Source: JACDAE01 sp963717195 (lineage in GTDB: Bacteria > Chloroflexota > Ktedonobacteria > Ktedonobacterales > Ktedonobacteraceae). Taken from it: a stretch of DNA of 64,000 bases. The position numbers were made by a program, and so were the translations under genes. The stretch spans positions 310,001 through 374,000 of the forward strand of contig CAVQVR010000010.1 in the NCBI GenBank assembly GCA_963717195.1, in the 5' to 3' direction. Numbering within the stretch: position 1 is the first letter of the stretch; each line of letters starts with the position of its first letter. Shown in pieces: positions 42,908 to 51,330 of this stretch. Under the pieces are notes generated by a model, which saw nothing but the letters and a program-made list of their open reading frames with translations, was not told the origin of the DNA and did not search any database.

Positions 42908-43816
42908 CTATACGCGCATCAAGTGATCGGCATGCTGCAACATAAATAATTTGAAGGCACGAGCAGTCGCTGAGAGATTCTTGTCCTTCAAATGCACCAG
43001 CCGCCACTGTTTCATAATTGGAAAGCCTTCGACATCAAGAATTACGAGGCGGTGCGTCTCCAATTCCATATCAAGGGCCACACGAGAGATTAGAGCAATA
43101 CCCAGACCAGCCGCAACGCCTTGCTTGATCGCGCTATTGTTTCCAACCTGCATGCTTACGTGCAGTGGAATTCCGGCCTCTTGAAAAGCTGTTTCCAGAG
43201 CTGCACGCGTTCCCGAACCCACCTCGCGCAGGAGAAAATGTTCGCGTGCCAGTTCGGAAAAAGGAATATGCGTGCAACCCGCGAGACGATGAGTCAGAGG
43301 AGCAACCAGTACCAGCTCGTTAGGGGCAAATGGAGCGACGAAGACCGGAACATCAGTAGGTATTTTGCCCATGACGACCATATCAACATGATTATTGACC
43401 AGGGCATCCACCAGGTAGCCACGATTGAAGACCTCCAGCGTGATCTCTACATCTGGATACATCTGATGAAACTTGCCCAGCAGACCAGGAATAACATATG
43501 TTCCCACCGTCGTATCGGCTCCCACGCTGAGACGACCATAGTGCGGACTACGTAGCGCCTCCATAGATTCCAGTGTCTCATCGATCAAAGAGAAAATCTT
43601 CTGGCTATAGAGGTAAAGCTCTTCGCCCGCCTGTGTCAGGTGCGTCTTGCGCCCAATTTTGTCAAACAGCTTGATCCCCATCGCATCTTCCAACTGGCGA
43701 ATCTGAGCAGAGACAGCGGGTTGACTGAAATGGAGCTCTTCAGCGGCACGCACATAACTACAATGTTTCGCGACTACCTGAAAGGTCGCGAGTTGATGCA
43801 AATTGATGTTGCGCAT
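42908..43816 (-). CDS. LysR family transcriptional regulator
   Basis: A 302-residue regulator. N-terminal winged helix: LHQLATFQVVAKHCSYVRAAEELHFSQPAVSAQIRQLEDAMGIKLFDK; effector domain with LSVGADTTVGTYVIPGLLGKF and GVAAGLGIALISR, closest in style to CbbR/CysB-like regulators. AAGGA is 4 nt from the ATG. It precedes the lyase gene by 35 bp, suggesting co-transcription rather than the usual divergent arrangement. Confidence 0.9.
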   Translation of the reverse strand: MRNINLHQLATFQVVAKHCSYVRAAEELHFSQPAVSAQIRQLEDAMGIKLFDKIGRKTHLTQAGEELYLYSQKIFSLIDETLESMEALRSPHYGRLSVGADTTVGTYVIPGLLGKFHQMYPDVEITLEVFNRGYLVDALVNNHVDMVVMGKIPTDVPVFVAPFAPNELVLVAPLTHRLAGCTHIPFSELAREHFLLREVGSGTRAALETAFQEAGIPLHVSMQVGNNSAIKQGVAAGLGIALISRVALDMELETHRLVILDVEGFPIMKQWRLVHLKDKNLSATARAFKLFMLQHADHLMRV

Positions 43817-43989
43817 AGTTTCCTTGCAACGAAATACAAGCAGTAAGTATGTAACAATATAGTATTATCAAGACCGTATATGTCAACAGTACTCACTTTT
43901 GGCTTCCTCTTGCACCATGTCTCCCCATCCTATGAGCACAAAATCAGTCGTTCTCTGGTACGACTGATCTTTTCGTTCAAATGGCACTG

Positions 43990-44049
43990 ATAGGCCAGGG
44001 GCTCGATCACGGCGTCTTCGCGCGGGTAGACGTTCGTGGGGTGATAACA
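43990..44049 (-). pseudogene. Possible remnant of a serine recombinase C-terminal region
   Basis: A 20-residue stretch in the minus strand reads CYHPTNVYPREDAVIEPLAY. It resembles the HPxTVYVREDAxxxPL motif that follows the zinc ribbon in actinobacterial large serine recombinases. The frame has no plausible sequence on either side, so at most a scrap is left. Confidence 0.3.
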
Positions 44050-44131
44050 GCCTGTGGATGAAGGTTTGCATGAGTCGGCAGGCATCAATCCAGTACTGCC
44101 GGACTGCCGGACTGCTCGACCGCGGATATGA

Positions 44132-44170
44132 CGGACCAGATACCGCGAATGCGGCACCTGGTCCGTGACC
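44132..44170 (-). terminator. Hairpin downstream of the glycanase gene
   Basis: ACGGACCAG / CTGGTCCGT with an inner CGC/GCG stem and no U-run, as is usual for actinobacterial terminators. Confidence 0.5.
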
Positions 44171-44194
44171 GGCTTCTGCTGTTGGATTATGGAG

Positions 44195-45661
44195 TTATTG
44201 TCGGGTCCACTTCTGGTTGCTGCCGCCATTGCAGGTCCAGATCTCCACCGCGGTGCCGTTGGCGGTTCCGGCGCCGGTCACGTCGAGGCAGAGGCCGGAT
44301 CCGCGGCCGACGACAGTGCCGTTAGAGTTGAGGGTCCACTGCTGGTTGGCACCGTCGTTGCAGTCATAGATCTGTACCCTAGTGCCCGCTGTCGTGGCGT
44401 TGCCCGGCACGTCGAGGCACTTGCTGCCGTATACCTGCAGCTCACCGTTGGACAGAGAAGTCCACTGCTGGTTGCTGCCGCCGTTGCAGTCCCAGATGTC
44501 CAGTAGCGTGCCGTTGGCCGTGGCCGCTCCTGGCACGTCCAGGCACCGGTTCGAGCCCACACCCCGCAGCACCCCGGCCGTACCACCACCACCACCGCCG
44601 CCACCGTTGTTGGTCAGGCCCCAGCCGTACTGGAGCCGGTCGAGGCCGGACTGGTTGGTGATGCTCAGCGAAAGGTTGGTGCCACTACCGTTCAGCGACG
44701 TGATCGCGCAGGATGCGTTCTCGCAGGGGCCAGGACCTACCGTCTGGGTGGCTTGCTTGACGCCAGTCCACAGGATCGAGCCCATGCCCAGGCTGCGCAC
44801 GGTATCGGTGATCCCGTACAGGTACGACAGGTCGTTGTTGCCGTCCTTGGGACCGTCGTAGTTGGCGCCGGTGTTCATCGGGACGCCGAACTCGGTCAGC
44901 ACTGCGCGGCTGGCGTAGCCGCACAGGCTGTTCTCGAAGTCGGTGACCCAGGCCGCCTCGGTGGTGTGCGAGTCGCCGAACATGCCGTAGATGTGGATCG
45001 ACAACAGGGTCCCGTTCAGGCGCGAATCGGCGCCCTCAGCGCACAGGTTCTGGTCCGCGTACGTACCCGGAACGATCACCCGCCCCCGGGGCAGGCTGGG
45101 GTAGCGTGCCAGCCAGGCGGCCTCGAAGTTGGTCAAATTCGTGGCGCTGTAGGCCCAGGGCTCGTTCATGATGTCGAAGTAGATGTTGCTGTTCCCGCTG
45201 TACTTATTGATCACGGTGTCCCACATCTTGTAGAAGGACGTGGTGTCGCTAACCGTGCCGTTCTGTAGCCACGGCGCGACGACGACCTTCATGCCCAGCG
45301 CCGAGGCCGCGTCCCACGCCGCCGTGTAGCTGCCCCACCACGATCCGGACGTGGTCGCCGCGTTGAACGGCATCCGCACCGTGTTGGCTCCCAGGTTCTG
45401 GAACCCCTTCAGGATCGCGGTCGCCTTCGTGTACGTGGTCGCGTAACTGTCCGATGTCGACAGACCGACCGGGACCAGATTGCCCGTGACGAAGTTGTCG
45501 TTCGGATTCGCCCAGTTCACCCCGTGGAACTGGTTCGTCGAGGCGTGCGCAGGCAAGGCGACTCCCGCCTGCACCCCGAGGTAGCCCAGCACCAGGGCAA
45601 GGGCCAGACCGAACGGGACAAGACGTCGCAGCCAGGATCTGCTCATGCTCATTGCGTCCAT
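44195..45661 (-). CDS. Secreted glycoside hydrolase family 5 with C-terminal ricin-B lectin domain
   Basis: Start at ATG 45661 after GGAGGA; 488 residues. Signal peptide to about residue 40 (PAHA). GH5 domain 44-340: NTVRMPFN, acid/base Glu in FDIMNEPWAY, HIYGMFG and nucleophile Glu in AVLTEFGVP, giving a beta-glycanase of cellulase/mannanase type. A poly-Gly linker (about 350-360) leads to a CBM13/ricin-B domain of three QxW repeats (SNQQWT, ANQQWT, SNQKWT). Third-position G+C is far above that of neighbours and resembles Streptomyces, so recent transfer from Actinobacteria is likely. It would cut plant polysaccharide outside the cell. Confidence 0.9.
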   Translation of the reverse strand: MDAMSMSRSWLRRLVPFGLALALVLGYLGVQAGVALPAHASTNQFHGVNWANPNDNFVTGNLVPVGLSTSDSYATTYTKATAILKGFQNLGANTVRMPFNAATTSGSWWGSYTAAWDAASALGMKVVVAPWLQNGTVSDTTSFYKMWDTVINKYSGNSNIYFDIMNEPWAYSATNLTNFEAAWLARYPSLPRGRVIVPGTYADQNLCAEGADSRLNGTLLSIHIYGMFGDSHTTEAAWVTDFENSLCGYASRAVLTEFGVPMNTGANYDGPKDGNNDLSYLYGITDTVRSLGMGSILWTGVKQATQTVGPGPCENASCAITSLNGSGTNLSLSITNQSGLDRLQYGWGLTNNGGGGGGGGTAGVLRGVGSNRCLDVPGAATANGTLLDIWDCNGGSNQQWTSLSNGELQVYGSKCLDVPGNATTAGTRVQIYDCNDGANQQWTLNSNGTVVGRGSGLCLDVTGAGTANGTAVEIWTCNGGSNQKWTRQ

Positions 45662-46137
45662 GCTTTCATCCTCCAATTTTTCCTTTTGGGCTAGCATTGC
45701 TAACATTTCTCTAATTTTAGTATATGCTAGCATCGCACACAATATCAAGCTTTTTTGAGAAATAGGCTTAATATTCGGACACAAATGCTGAATTGAGGAC
45801 ATCTACAGGGAGAAGTGGGTTGCAAGCTTCATTGTTGAGGAAACAGGGAAACGGAGGAAATAGCCACACGGTTAGACAGTGTGTTATGGGGTGAAAATCC
45901 CTCAAATTAGGGGGTGTTGCTGTCTGTAGTGCCGTCAAAAGGGGATAAGTGGAAGGGCGCACTTGCTAGACGGCTGACTGATGGATTGCCCCTTGTAGGT
46001 GCCCCCACTCAGAGCCAATTGATTATATTCAATCATCAGGACGATTGTGTTTGCACTTGCAAGTATATTCCATTCCGTTGTAGGATGGAGTACATACAAG
46101 TAACACGCATAATCACATTCTAAAAAGGGACCGGGTC
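45662..46137. other. Spacer with palindromes near the glycanase promoter
   Basis: Holds ATGCTAGCAT (45724-45733), a perfect palindrome, and a related GCTAGCATTGC at 45690; either may be a repressor site for the glycanase gene. A CACAC/GTGTG hairpin and a G-rich stretch lie at 45870-45930. No gene. Confidence 0.45.
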
Positions 46138-46911
46138 ATGATTAGCCGACTCCGTGGCCGAGGTCAGCCACAGAATCCTAAAGAACAGACAACAACTCAG
46201 GTTCTACCCGAAACCATGTGGGCAGCCAATGACAAAATGCCCTCGGGTACGCCACCAGAAGATACAGTGGTCGTGACGATCTCACGCCAGTTTGGCAGTG
46301 GCGGAGGCGACGTCGCGCACCTTCTGGCACAGGAGAGCAATCTCCATTATGTTGATCGCCAGGTTATCGATGAAGTCTCCCAGCAACTGACGACGGAAGC
46401 GACACAGGCGATGCATCAGAATGTGCCGTCTTCTGACCTTGCCGGACACATTCTTGAAGCGGTACAGGCAAGTAACCCATTTGTAGCAAATTATAGTTCG
46501 CCACTCGGCCAGGCATCGGCACGGGCACAATGGAAGGATTTAGCTTACTTTCAGCTCACCCAGCGTGTCATTCTAGAACAGGCAACACAGGGAAATGCGG
46601 TTATCGTTGGTCGTGGCTCTCAGTTTCTGCTCCACAACGCCCCCCGCACGCTCCATATCTACATCTTTGCCCCTCTACCCTATCGCATCGAAACCATCAC
46701 GAAACGCTTCAACCTGGATGCTACCAGGGCAAGACAGTTAATCGAACAGCGCGACTATGAACATGATAGCTATCTGCGCCGCTATTACGGAAGCGACGGA
46801 CACCAGCCCGGGCTCTATCACCTCCTTATCAACACAGGACTTTTCTCTCTGGACCTGGCTGCCGATTTTATCAAGCAAGCATTGCCAGTCGTGAAAGCCA
46901 TCCATACATAA
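46138..46911 (+). CDS. Cytidylate-kinase-like family protein
   Basis: 257 residues, with a 40-residue variable N-terminus then the P-loop region TISRQFGSGGGDVAHLLAQ. Typical Cytidylate_kin2 landmarks follow: LHYVDRQVIDEVSQQL, VILEQATQGNAVIVGRGSQFLL and HIYIFAPLPYRIETITKRF. These proteins resemble Cmk but are generally uncharacterised; the P-loop lacks the classic GxxxxGK[ST]. A second paralogue is at 60728. It ends 16 bp before gabD and may share its transcript. Confidence 0.85.
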   Translation: MISRLRGRGQPQNPKEQTTTQVLPETMWAANDKMPSGTPPEDTVVVTISRQFGSGGGDVAHLLAQESNLHYVDRQVIDEVSQQLTTEATQAMHQNVPSSDLAGHILEAVQASNPFVANYSSPLGQASARAQWKDLAYFQLTQRVILEQATQGNAVIVGRGSQFLLHNAPRTLHIYIFAPLPYRIETITKRFNLDATRARQLIEQRDYEHDSYLRRYYGSDGHQPGLYHLLINTGLFSLDLAADFIKQALPVVKAIHT

Positions 46912-46927
46912 CTCTGGAGACACAGCT

Positions 46928-48331
46928 ATGAGCATACACTCAATCAATCCCGCAACAGAAGAAATACTTGAAACGTTCGAGCCATATACGCAAGAACAGA
47001 TAAACGATGCCCTGGAGCAGGCACGTCGCGCATTCTTGCAGTGGCGCGAAACATCTTTTGCCGAGCGTAGTATCTACCTTCATCGTATCGCCAACTATCT
47101 GCGCGAACACAAAGCAGAACTGGCACGTACCTCAACATTGGAGATGGGCAAACCAATCGTCGAGGCTGAAGCAGAGGTTGAGAAGTGTGCCTTGAACTGT
47201 GACTTCTATGCTGAGCAGGCCGAACGGTTTCTTGCGGACGAACACGTTACGAGTAATGCTACCGAGAGCTATGTCTCCTTTCAACCACTGGGCGTCGTCC
47301 TGGCACTGATGCCCTGGAATTTTCCCTACTGGCAGGTCTTTCGCTTCGCAGCTCCCGCATTGATGGCAGGCAACACAGCCGTCCTCAAACATGCCTCCAA
47401 CGTCTCACGTGCTGCGCTGGATATTGAGCGCGTCTTCCAGGAATGTGGATTGCCTGAGGGTGTATTCAAAACCGTCCTGGTCCCTGGCTCGGAGACTGGC
47501 GCTCTGATCGAGGATCCACGCATCGCCGCCGTGACACTCACAGGGAGCGATGTTGCAGGCATGGCAGTTGCGTCAACCAGCGGACGTGTACTCAAAAAGA
47601 ACGTGTTGGAACTTGGTGGCTCGGATGCCTTTATTGTACTGGCAGACGCCGATCTTGATGCCGCCGCTCAGACAGCCACACGCGCACGTTTCCAGAATAC
47701 GGGACAGAGCTGCATCGCTGCCAAACGCTTTATTGTAGTAGAGACAGTCGCACGCACCTTCGAGCACAAATTTGTTGAGGCCGCTGCAAAGTTGCGCATG
47801 GGTAATCCGCTTGAGCGCGAGACGCAGATTGGTCCCATGGCACGAGGTGATCTACGTGACGCATTGCACCAGCAGGTCCGTGCTTCTATCGCCATGGGCG
47901 CTCACGTTTTGCTCGGCGGCAAACCGAGAGACGGCAAAGGATATTACTACGAACCAACCATTATTACCAATGTAACGCCAGATATGCCCATCTTCCGCGA
48001 AGAGACCTTTGGCCCTGTTGCAGCGGTTATCACCGCCCGCAACACCGAACACGCGTTAGAGTTGGCAAATAACTCAGAATTCGGCCTGGGCGGCAACCTG
48101 TGGACAAGCAATATCGAACAGGCACGCAAGCTGGCACGACGCATCGAGAGCGGCGGCGTATTTATCAACGGCATGACCGCCTCTGATCCACGCCTGCCTT
48201 TTGGTGGCATCAAACACAGCGGCTATGGACGCGAACTTTCTTCGTTCGGCATTCGCGAATTTGTCAATATCCAGACGATATGGATCGGATCCGCCGTAAG
48301 CACTGCACCAATACAGGCACCAAGCGAATAG
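46928..48331 (+). CDS. gabD: NAD(P)-dependent succinate-semialdehyde dehydrogenase
   Basis: A 467-residue aldehyde dehydrogenase oxidising succinate semialdehyde to succinate. It opens with SINPATEEILETF, and has LEMGKPIVEAEAEVEKCA, the cofactor region LMPWNFPYWQVFRFAAPALMAGN, ELGGSDAFIV with the catalytic base Glu, and the nucleophile Cys in NTGQSCIAAKRF. The 460-residue length and the GabD1/Sad-type N-terminus fit the short succinate-semialdehyde subgroup. GGAG lies before the ATG. Confidence 0.92.
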   Translation: MSIHSINPATEEILETFEPYTQEQINDALEQARRAFLQWRETSFAERSIYLHRIANYLREHKAELARTSTLEMGKPIVEAEAEVEKCALNCDFYAEQAERFLADEHVTSNATESYVSFQPLGVVLALMPWNFPYWQVFRFAAPALMAGNTAVLKHASNVSRAALDIERVFQECGLPEGVFKTVLVPGSETGALIEDPRIAAVTLTGSDVAGMAVASTSGRVLKKNVLELGGSDAFIVLADADLDAAAQTATRARFQNTGQSCIAAKRFIVVETVARTFEHKFVEAAAKLRMGNPLERETQIGPMARGDLRDALHQQVRASIAMGAHVLLGGKPRDGKGYYYEPTIITNVTPDMPIFREETFGPVAAVITARNTEHALELANNSEFGLGGNLWTSNIEQARKLARRIESGGVFINGMTASDPRLPFGGIKHSGYGRELSSFGIREFVNIQTIWIGSAVSTAPIQAPSE

Positions 48332-48355
48332 CAAACTGATCCATACATAACTCCG

Positions 48356-48919
48356 CTAGACAACAACAAAAGTAGGCGAATAAATCGGAGAACCGGGTAC
48401 TTTCGTCATAGGAATGCTCTCTACATCGGCATTGCCGGGTGTAAAGCCGAAAACAATGCGATAGCGCCCCTTCTCCCATTGTGCATTTCTGGCAAAAGTG
48501 CCCGAGGTAGGCGAGAGCGATTGCACCTGCGAAGACTGCGGAGGAAGCGTTATCATCCTTGTCACTACTCCCATGCGACAACTATTCTGATTCTGCCAGT
48601 TGCCCTGAGCATCCTGCCATTGCAAAGTAACCAGTGTACAACCTGATTGATGATTGGCTGCCGCAATACTCGTCGCCAGGCCATTGCTAATCGTGACAGT
48701 AATAGCCTCACCAGGTGTGTATTGTGTCTTGCCTACAGTCACTGTCACCTTTCCAGGCGTGCGAACTCCCTGCTTCGCTACCGATGTTGATGGAGCAGAG
48801 GCATAGGCAGTATGATCCCCCCCAGTAGTAGAGGAATTTTCCTGGTGAAAACCACAAGCAGTAAGTAATAACATTCCAATGCATATAAATGGAAACAACA
48901 GCACCCTCTTTCGTCGCAT
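48356..48919 (-). CDS. Lipoprotein of unknown function
   Basis: Start at ATG 48919 (GGAGG 10 nt upstream), 187 residues. Signal sequence with lipobox LLTAC (Cys at about 22), a Ser/Thr-rich linker, and a beta domain of about 130 residues (GKVTVTVGKTQYTPGEAITVTISNGL ... YRIVFGF) resembling an Ig-like or BsuPI-like fold. Two Cys around 108 and 127 may pair. Function unknown. Confidence 0.7.
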   Translation of the reverse strand: MRRKRVLLFPFICIGMLLLTACGFHQENSSTTGGDHTAYASAPSTSVAKQGVRTPGKVTVTVGKTQYTPGEAITVTISNGLATSIAAANHQSGCTLVTLQWQDAQGNWQNQNSCRMGVVTRMITLPPQSSQVQSLSPTSGTFARNAQWEKGRYRIVFGFTPGNADVESIPMTKVPGSPIYSPTFVVV

Positions 48920-48970
48920 GAGTTGAAAACCTCCCTTCAAACTAATACTCTATCAAACGTGATGATTCCT

Positions 48971-49057
48971 GGGTAGGGGCGTGAGCTTGCCTCCGCCCGG
49001 TCCAACCGAGGAGATCAGTCCTTTGAGCGGGGCGGAGGCAAGCTCACGCCCCTACCC
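48971..49057. repeat. GTAGGGGC-family inverted repeat, 28-bp arms
   Basis: Arms 48971-48998 and 49030-49057 are exact complements over 28 bp (GGGTAGGGGCGTGAGCTTGC... and so on). Located between two minus-strand genes. Confidence 0.8.
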
Positions 49058-49105
49058 AGATTGAGTGTGTCTAAGTAAAGACGCTTTTCCCATACACAAA
49101 GTTCC

Positions 49106-49149
49106 AAAAAAACACTGATGCCATCCCCAGATGAGGATGGCATCAGTGT
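49106..49149 (-). terminator. Strong intrinsic terminator
   Basis: A 15-bp perfect stem (ACACTGATGCCATCC and complement) with seven T following on the minus strand, 40 bp after the stop of the frameshifted secreted-protein gene. Confidence 0.85.
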
Positions 49150-49188
49150 CAGCCAAAATGGAAACTGCCACCTTTTTAACTACATATA

Positions 49189-51112
49189 TTAGCGATCCGA
49201 GTCAGGAATGATGTGACTGACGAATGTTCCCCAGTTCGCGAGTAGTGTACGCGGCGGACTAGACGGGATATATTCGCTAGCAGCCCAGATGCTGCCATCC
49301 GAGAGGCCAACAGCAGCACTATAATCACCCCAGCGAGCAACACCAACAGAATCAGGTGCATAGGGAGCGTACCCAGAGAAACCATCCTCAGGAGCAGTAC
49401 CTGCTCCAGCGATGTGCACGCTACCAGAAATGCCACCGGTGCCAATGCGAATGTACGCGGAACTTGGGTAGTAGTCAGGACCAACCAGGGTAAAGACAAC
49501 AACGCCTTGTCCCTCTGCATTCACACCTATCGATGGAAAGATCACACTTGCGCCATTGACGGCCACGTAGCCTTGATTCTCCAAGTGAGCACTGAAATTG
49601 CCTTCTCTATCCCACTCAGGATGTATTCTGAAATAGGCAATACCGGTACGTGAGCCATCACCAATAAGTGTATTGACAGCACCCCACAGACTATCTTTGG
49701 CAAAGACGACCTGGTTCATACGATCATCGTTGGTATTGAGCTGCTCCAAAGGATTCTGCACCGGAGGCGTAGCAGCCGCCAGAGCATCACGCAAGGGAGT
49801 TGGCCCCGCTTTCTGTGTGGCGGGATTGGGCTGGCCGTATGTCTCAGTGCCGATCACCTTCAAATGAAGAGCAATATCAGGTGTAAGAGAGTTGGAATTG
49901 AGCGCCTCTGTATTTGTCAATGCCCATGTAGCAATACGGTTGTCCAACACCTGGTATGGTGGTGCTCCAAATTGTAATGCACTCAAGAAGTACTCGATAC
50001 CGTGGAGATGGCTCTGATTATCCATATCTTCACTATCCCCACCAGCAGGACTGGTAGCAGGCTGGATCGAATAGGAGATGCCGCCGTAAGGCGCCAGGGT
50101 AATCAGCCGCGTCAATATGTGCGAACGTCACAGGACCACCCGCAGTATGGGTTGCCGCTGCTACAAGCTTTCGCTTGGAAATCGCATATAGTTGAGCGCC
50201 GTTAAACGCTGATCCAGCAAGCGAGAACTCATTTGTGCTCACATAGAAGCCGTAGCGGTCAGCTCCAATCAACGGTTGATCTCCAAAACACGGGCAACCA
50301 GTATGAGTAGGCGTACCACTGGTTCCATCATCTGTGGTATTAAAATTCAAGACAGTCCAGCTACCAGTAGGATTACTGGTCTTTGAAACTGCAACATAGG
50401 TATAGGTAGGTGCGATCTCAGCCCCAGTTGCAGGATCGGTAGAAATCGCAAGTTCGGTCAGGAACCAGCGATTGGTGCTCCAATCGTAAAGGCACTTAGG
50501 ATCGCTCAAGAACGGTCCGTAGGGACCACTAGGGCGCACAATCTCGGGAGCAACACCAAAGAATTGGCTCAGCGGTTCAACACCCGCCAGAAGTTTGCCA
50601 TGATTGCTATACACGGCAACACCGTTATTCACAGCCTCAACAACGAAGCTGTTTCCAGCACAGAGTCCCTGATCAGGTGGCTCAAGGCTGAATTGCGTGT
50701 TGGTGTAGATACCAGTGCCAGCATTACGCTGGTCAGCATGTGAAATACCATTGAACCCGAAGAAATCTTTGTTGGAACTGGTAACGTTACGACCAGTAGG
50801 ATTCGGGTTCTTCGTTGGTGGAGGCGGGAGACCAGGTGTACCAGACCCACTGGAAGCAACCGCAACCTGTGGGCTATGATCGGTTTCAGGCCGTACCTGC
50901 GAACCTTGCGCGTTTGTACTACTACCAGATACGATGGTGGTATCCCCAATTACCTGTAAATTACCGTACGTTGTACTACCACCAGTAGCAGTCGTAGCTG
51001 CATGGGCAATAGTACTACCAGATAAAGAAGATACTCCCCCCAGAGCAGCCAGCAAAGCAAGACAAGTCACCACCAGATACGGAATGCTGCGGAAATAGCG
51101 ATATCCCTGCAT
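49189..51112 (-). pseudogene. Large secreted protein gene split by a frameshift
   Basis: An N-terminal frame (51112 to 50033) starts at ATG with GAGGAG upstream, encodes a signal peptide to about residue 40 and a domain with NDQGLCAGNSFVVEAVNNGVAVYSNHG-like and DPKCLYDWSTNRWFLTELAIS segments, then runs out as RRHLLFDPACYQSCWWG. The C-terminal frame (50115 to 49189) picks up in the +1 frame as ITLAPYGGISYSIQPATSPAG and continues for 300 residues. The switch is near 50100 (CACATATTGACG). Together they would encode about 665 residues of extracellular protein of an unnamed repeat-type family. Whether mutation, programmed shift or error cannot be told. Confidence 0.75.
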
Positions 51113-51330
51113 AAATGAAAACTCCTCTAGACAAAGTGTGACAACGTTTTTGAAGACGAGCAATTTAAAGAAGGTGGCACGATACTTATTATATAGAGAA
51201 AACATAGGCACATACAAATTCAAGCATTAGCAAGAGCTCAAAAATGCGCCGTAATTTTATGTCTTCTACGCATAGAACGAAACTAAAGGCGAGCATTAAC
51301 AATGGCTATTCTTGCTTTGTTTAAGCCACC

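Larger units (their letters stand above)
43817..44194. other. Spacer with right-hand edge of the G+C-rich segment
   Basis: Left part (43817-43920) is native A+T-rich promoter DNA for the LysR gene; from about 43960 the G+C rises. It contains a GCCGGACT direct repeat (about 44096-44112) and the hairpin at 44132. No complete gene. Confidence 0.5.

Noticed and set aside
43930..44229. 99-codon minus-strand frame as a complete gene
   Set aside because: Only about 20 residues resemble a recombinase; the rest overlaps the GH5 gene and terminator hairpin.
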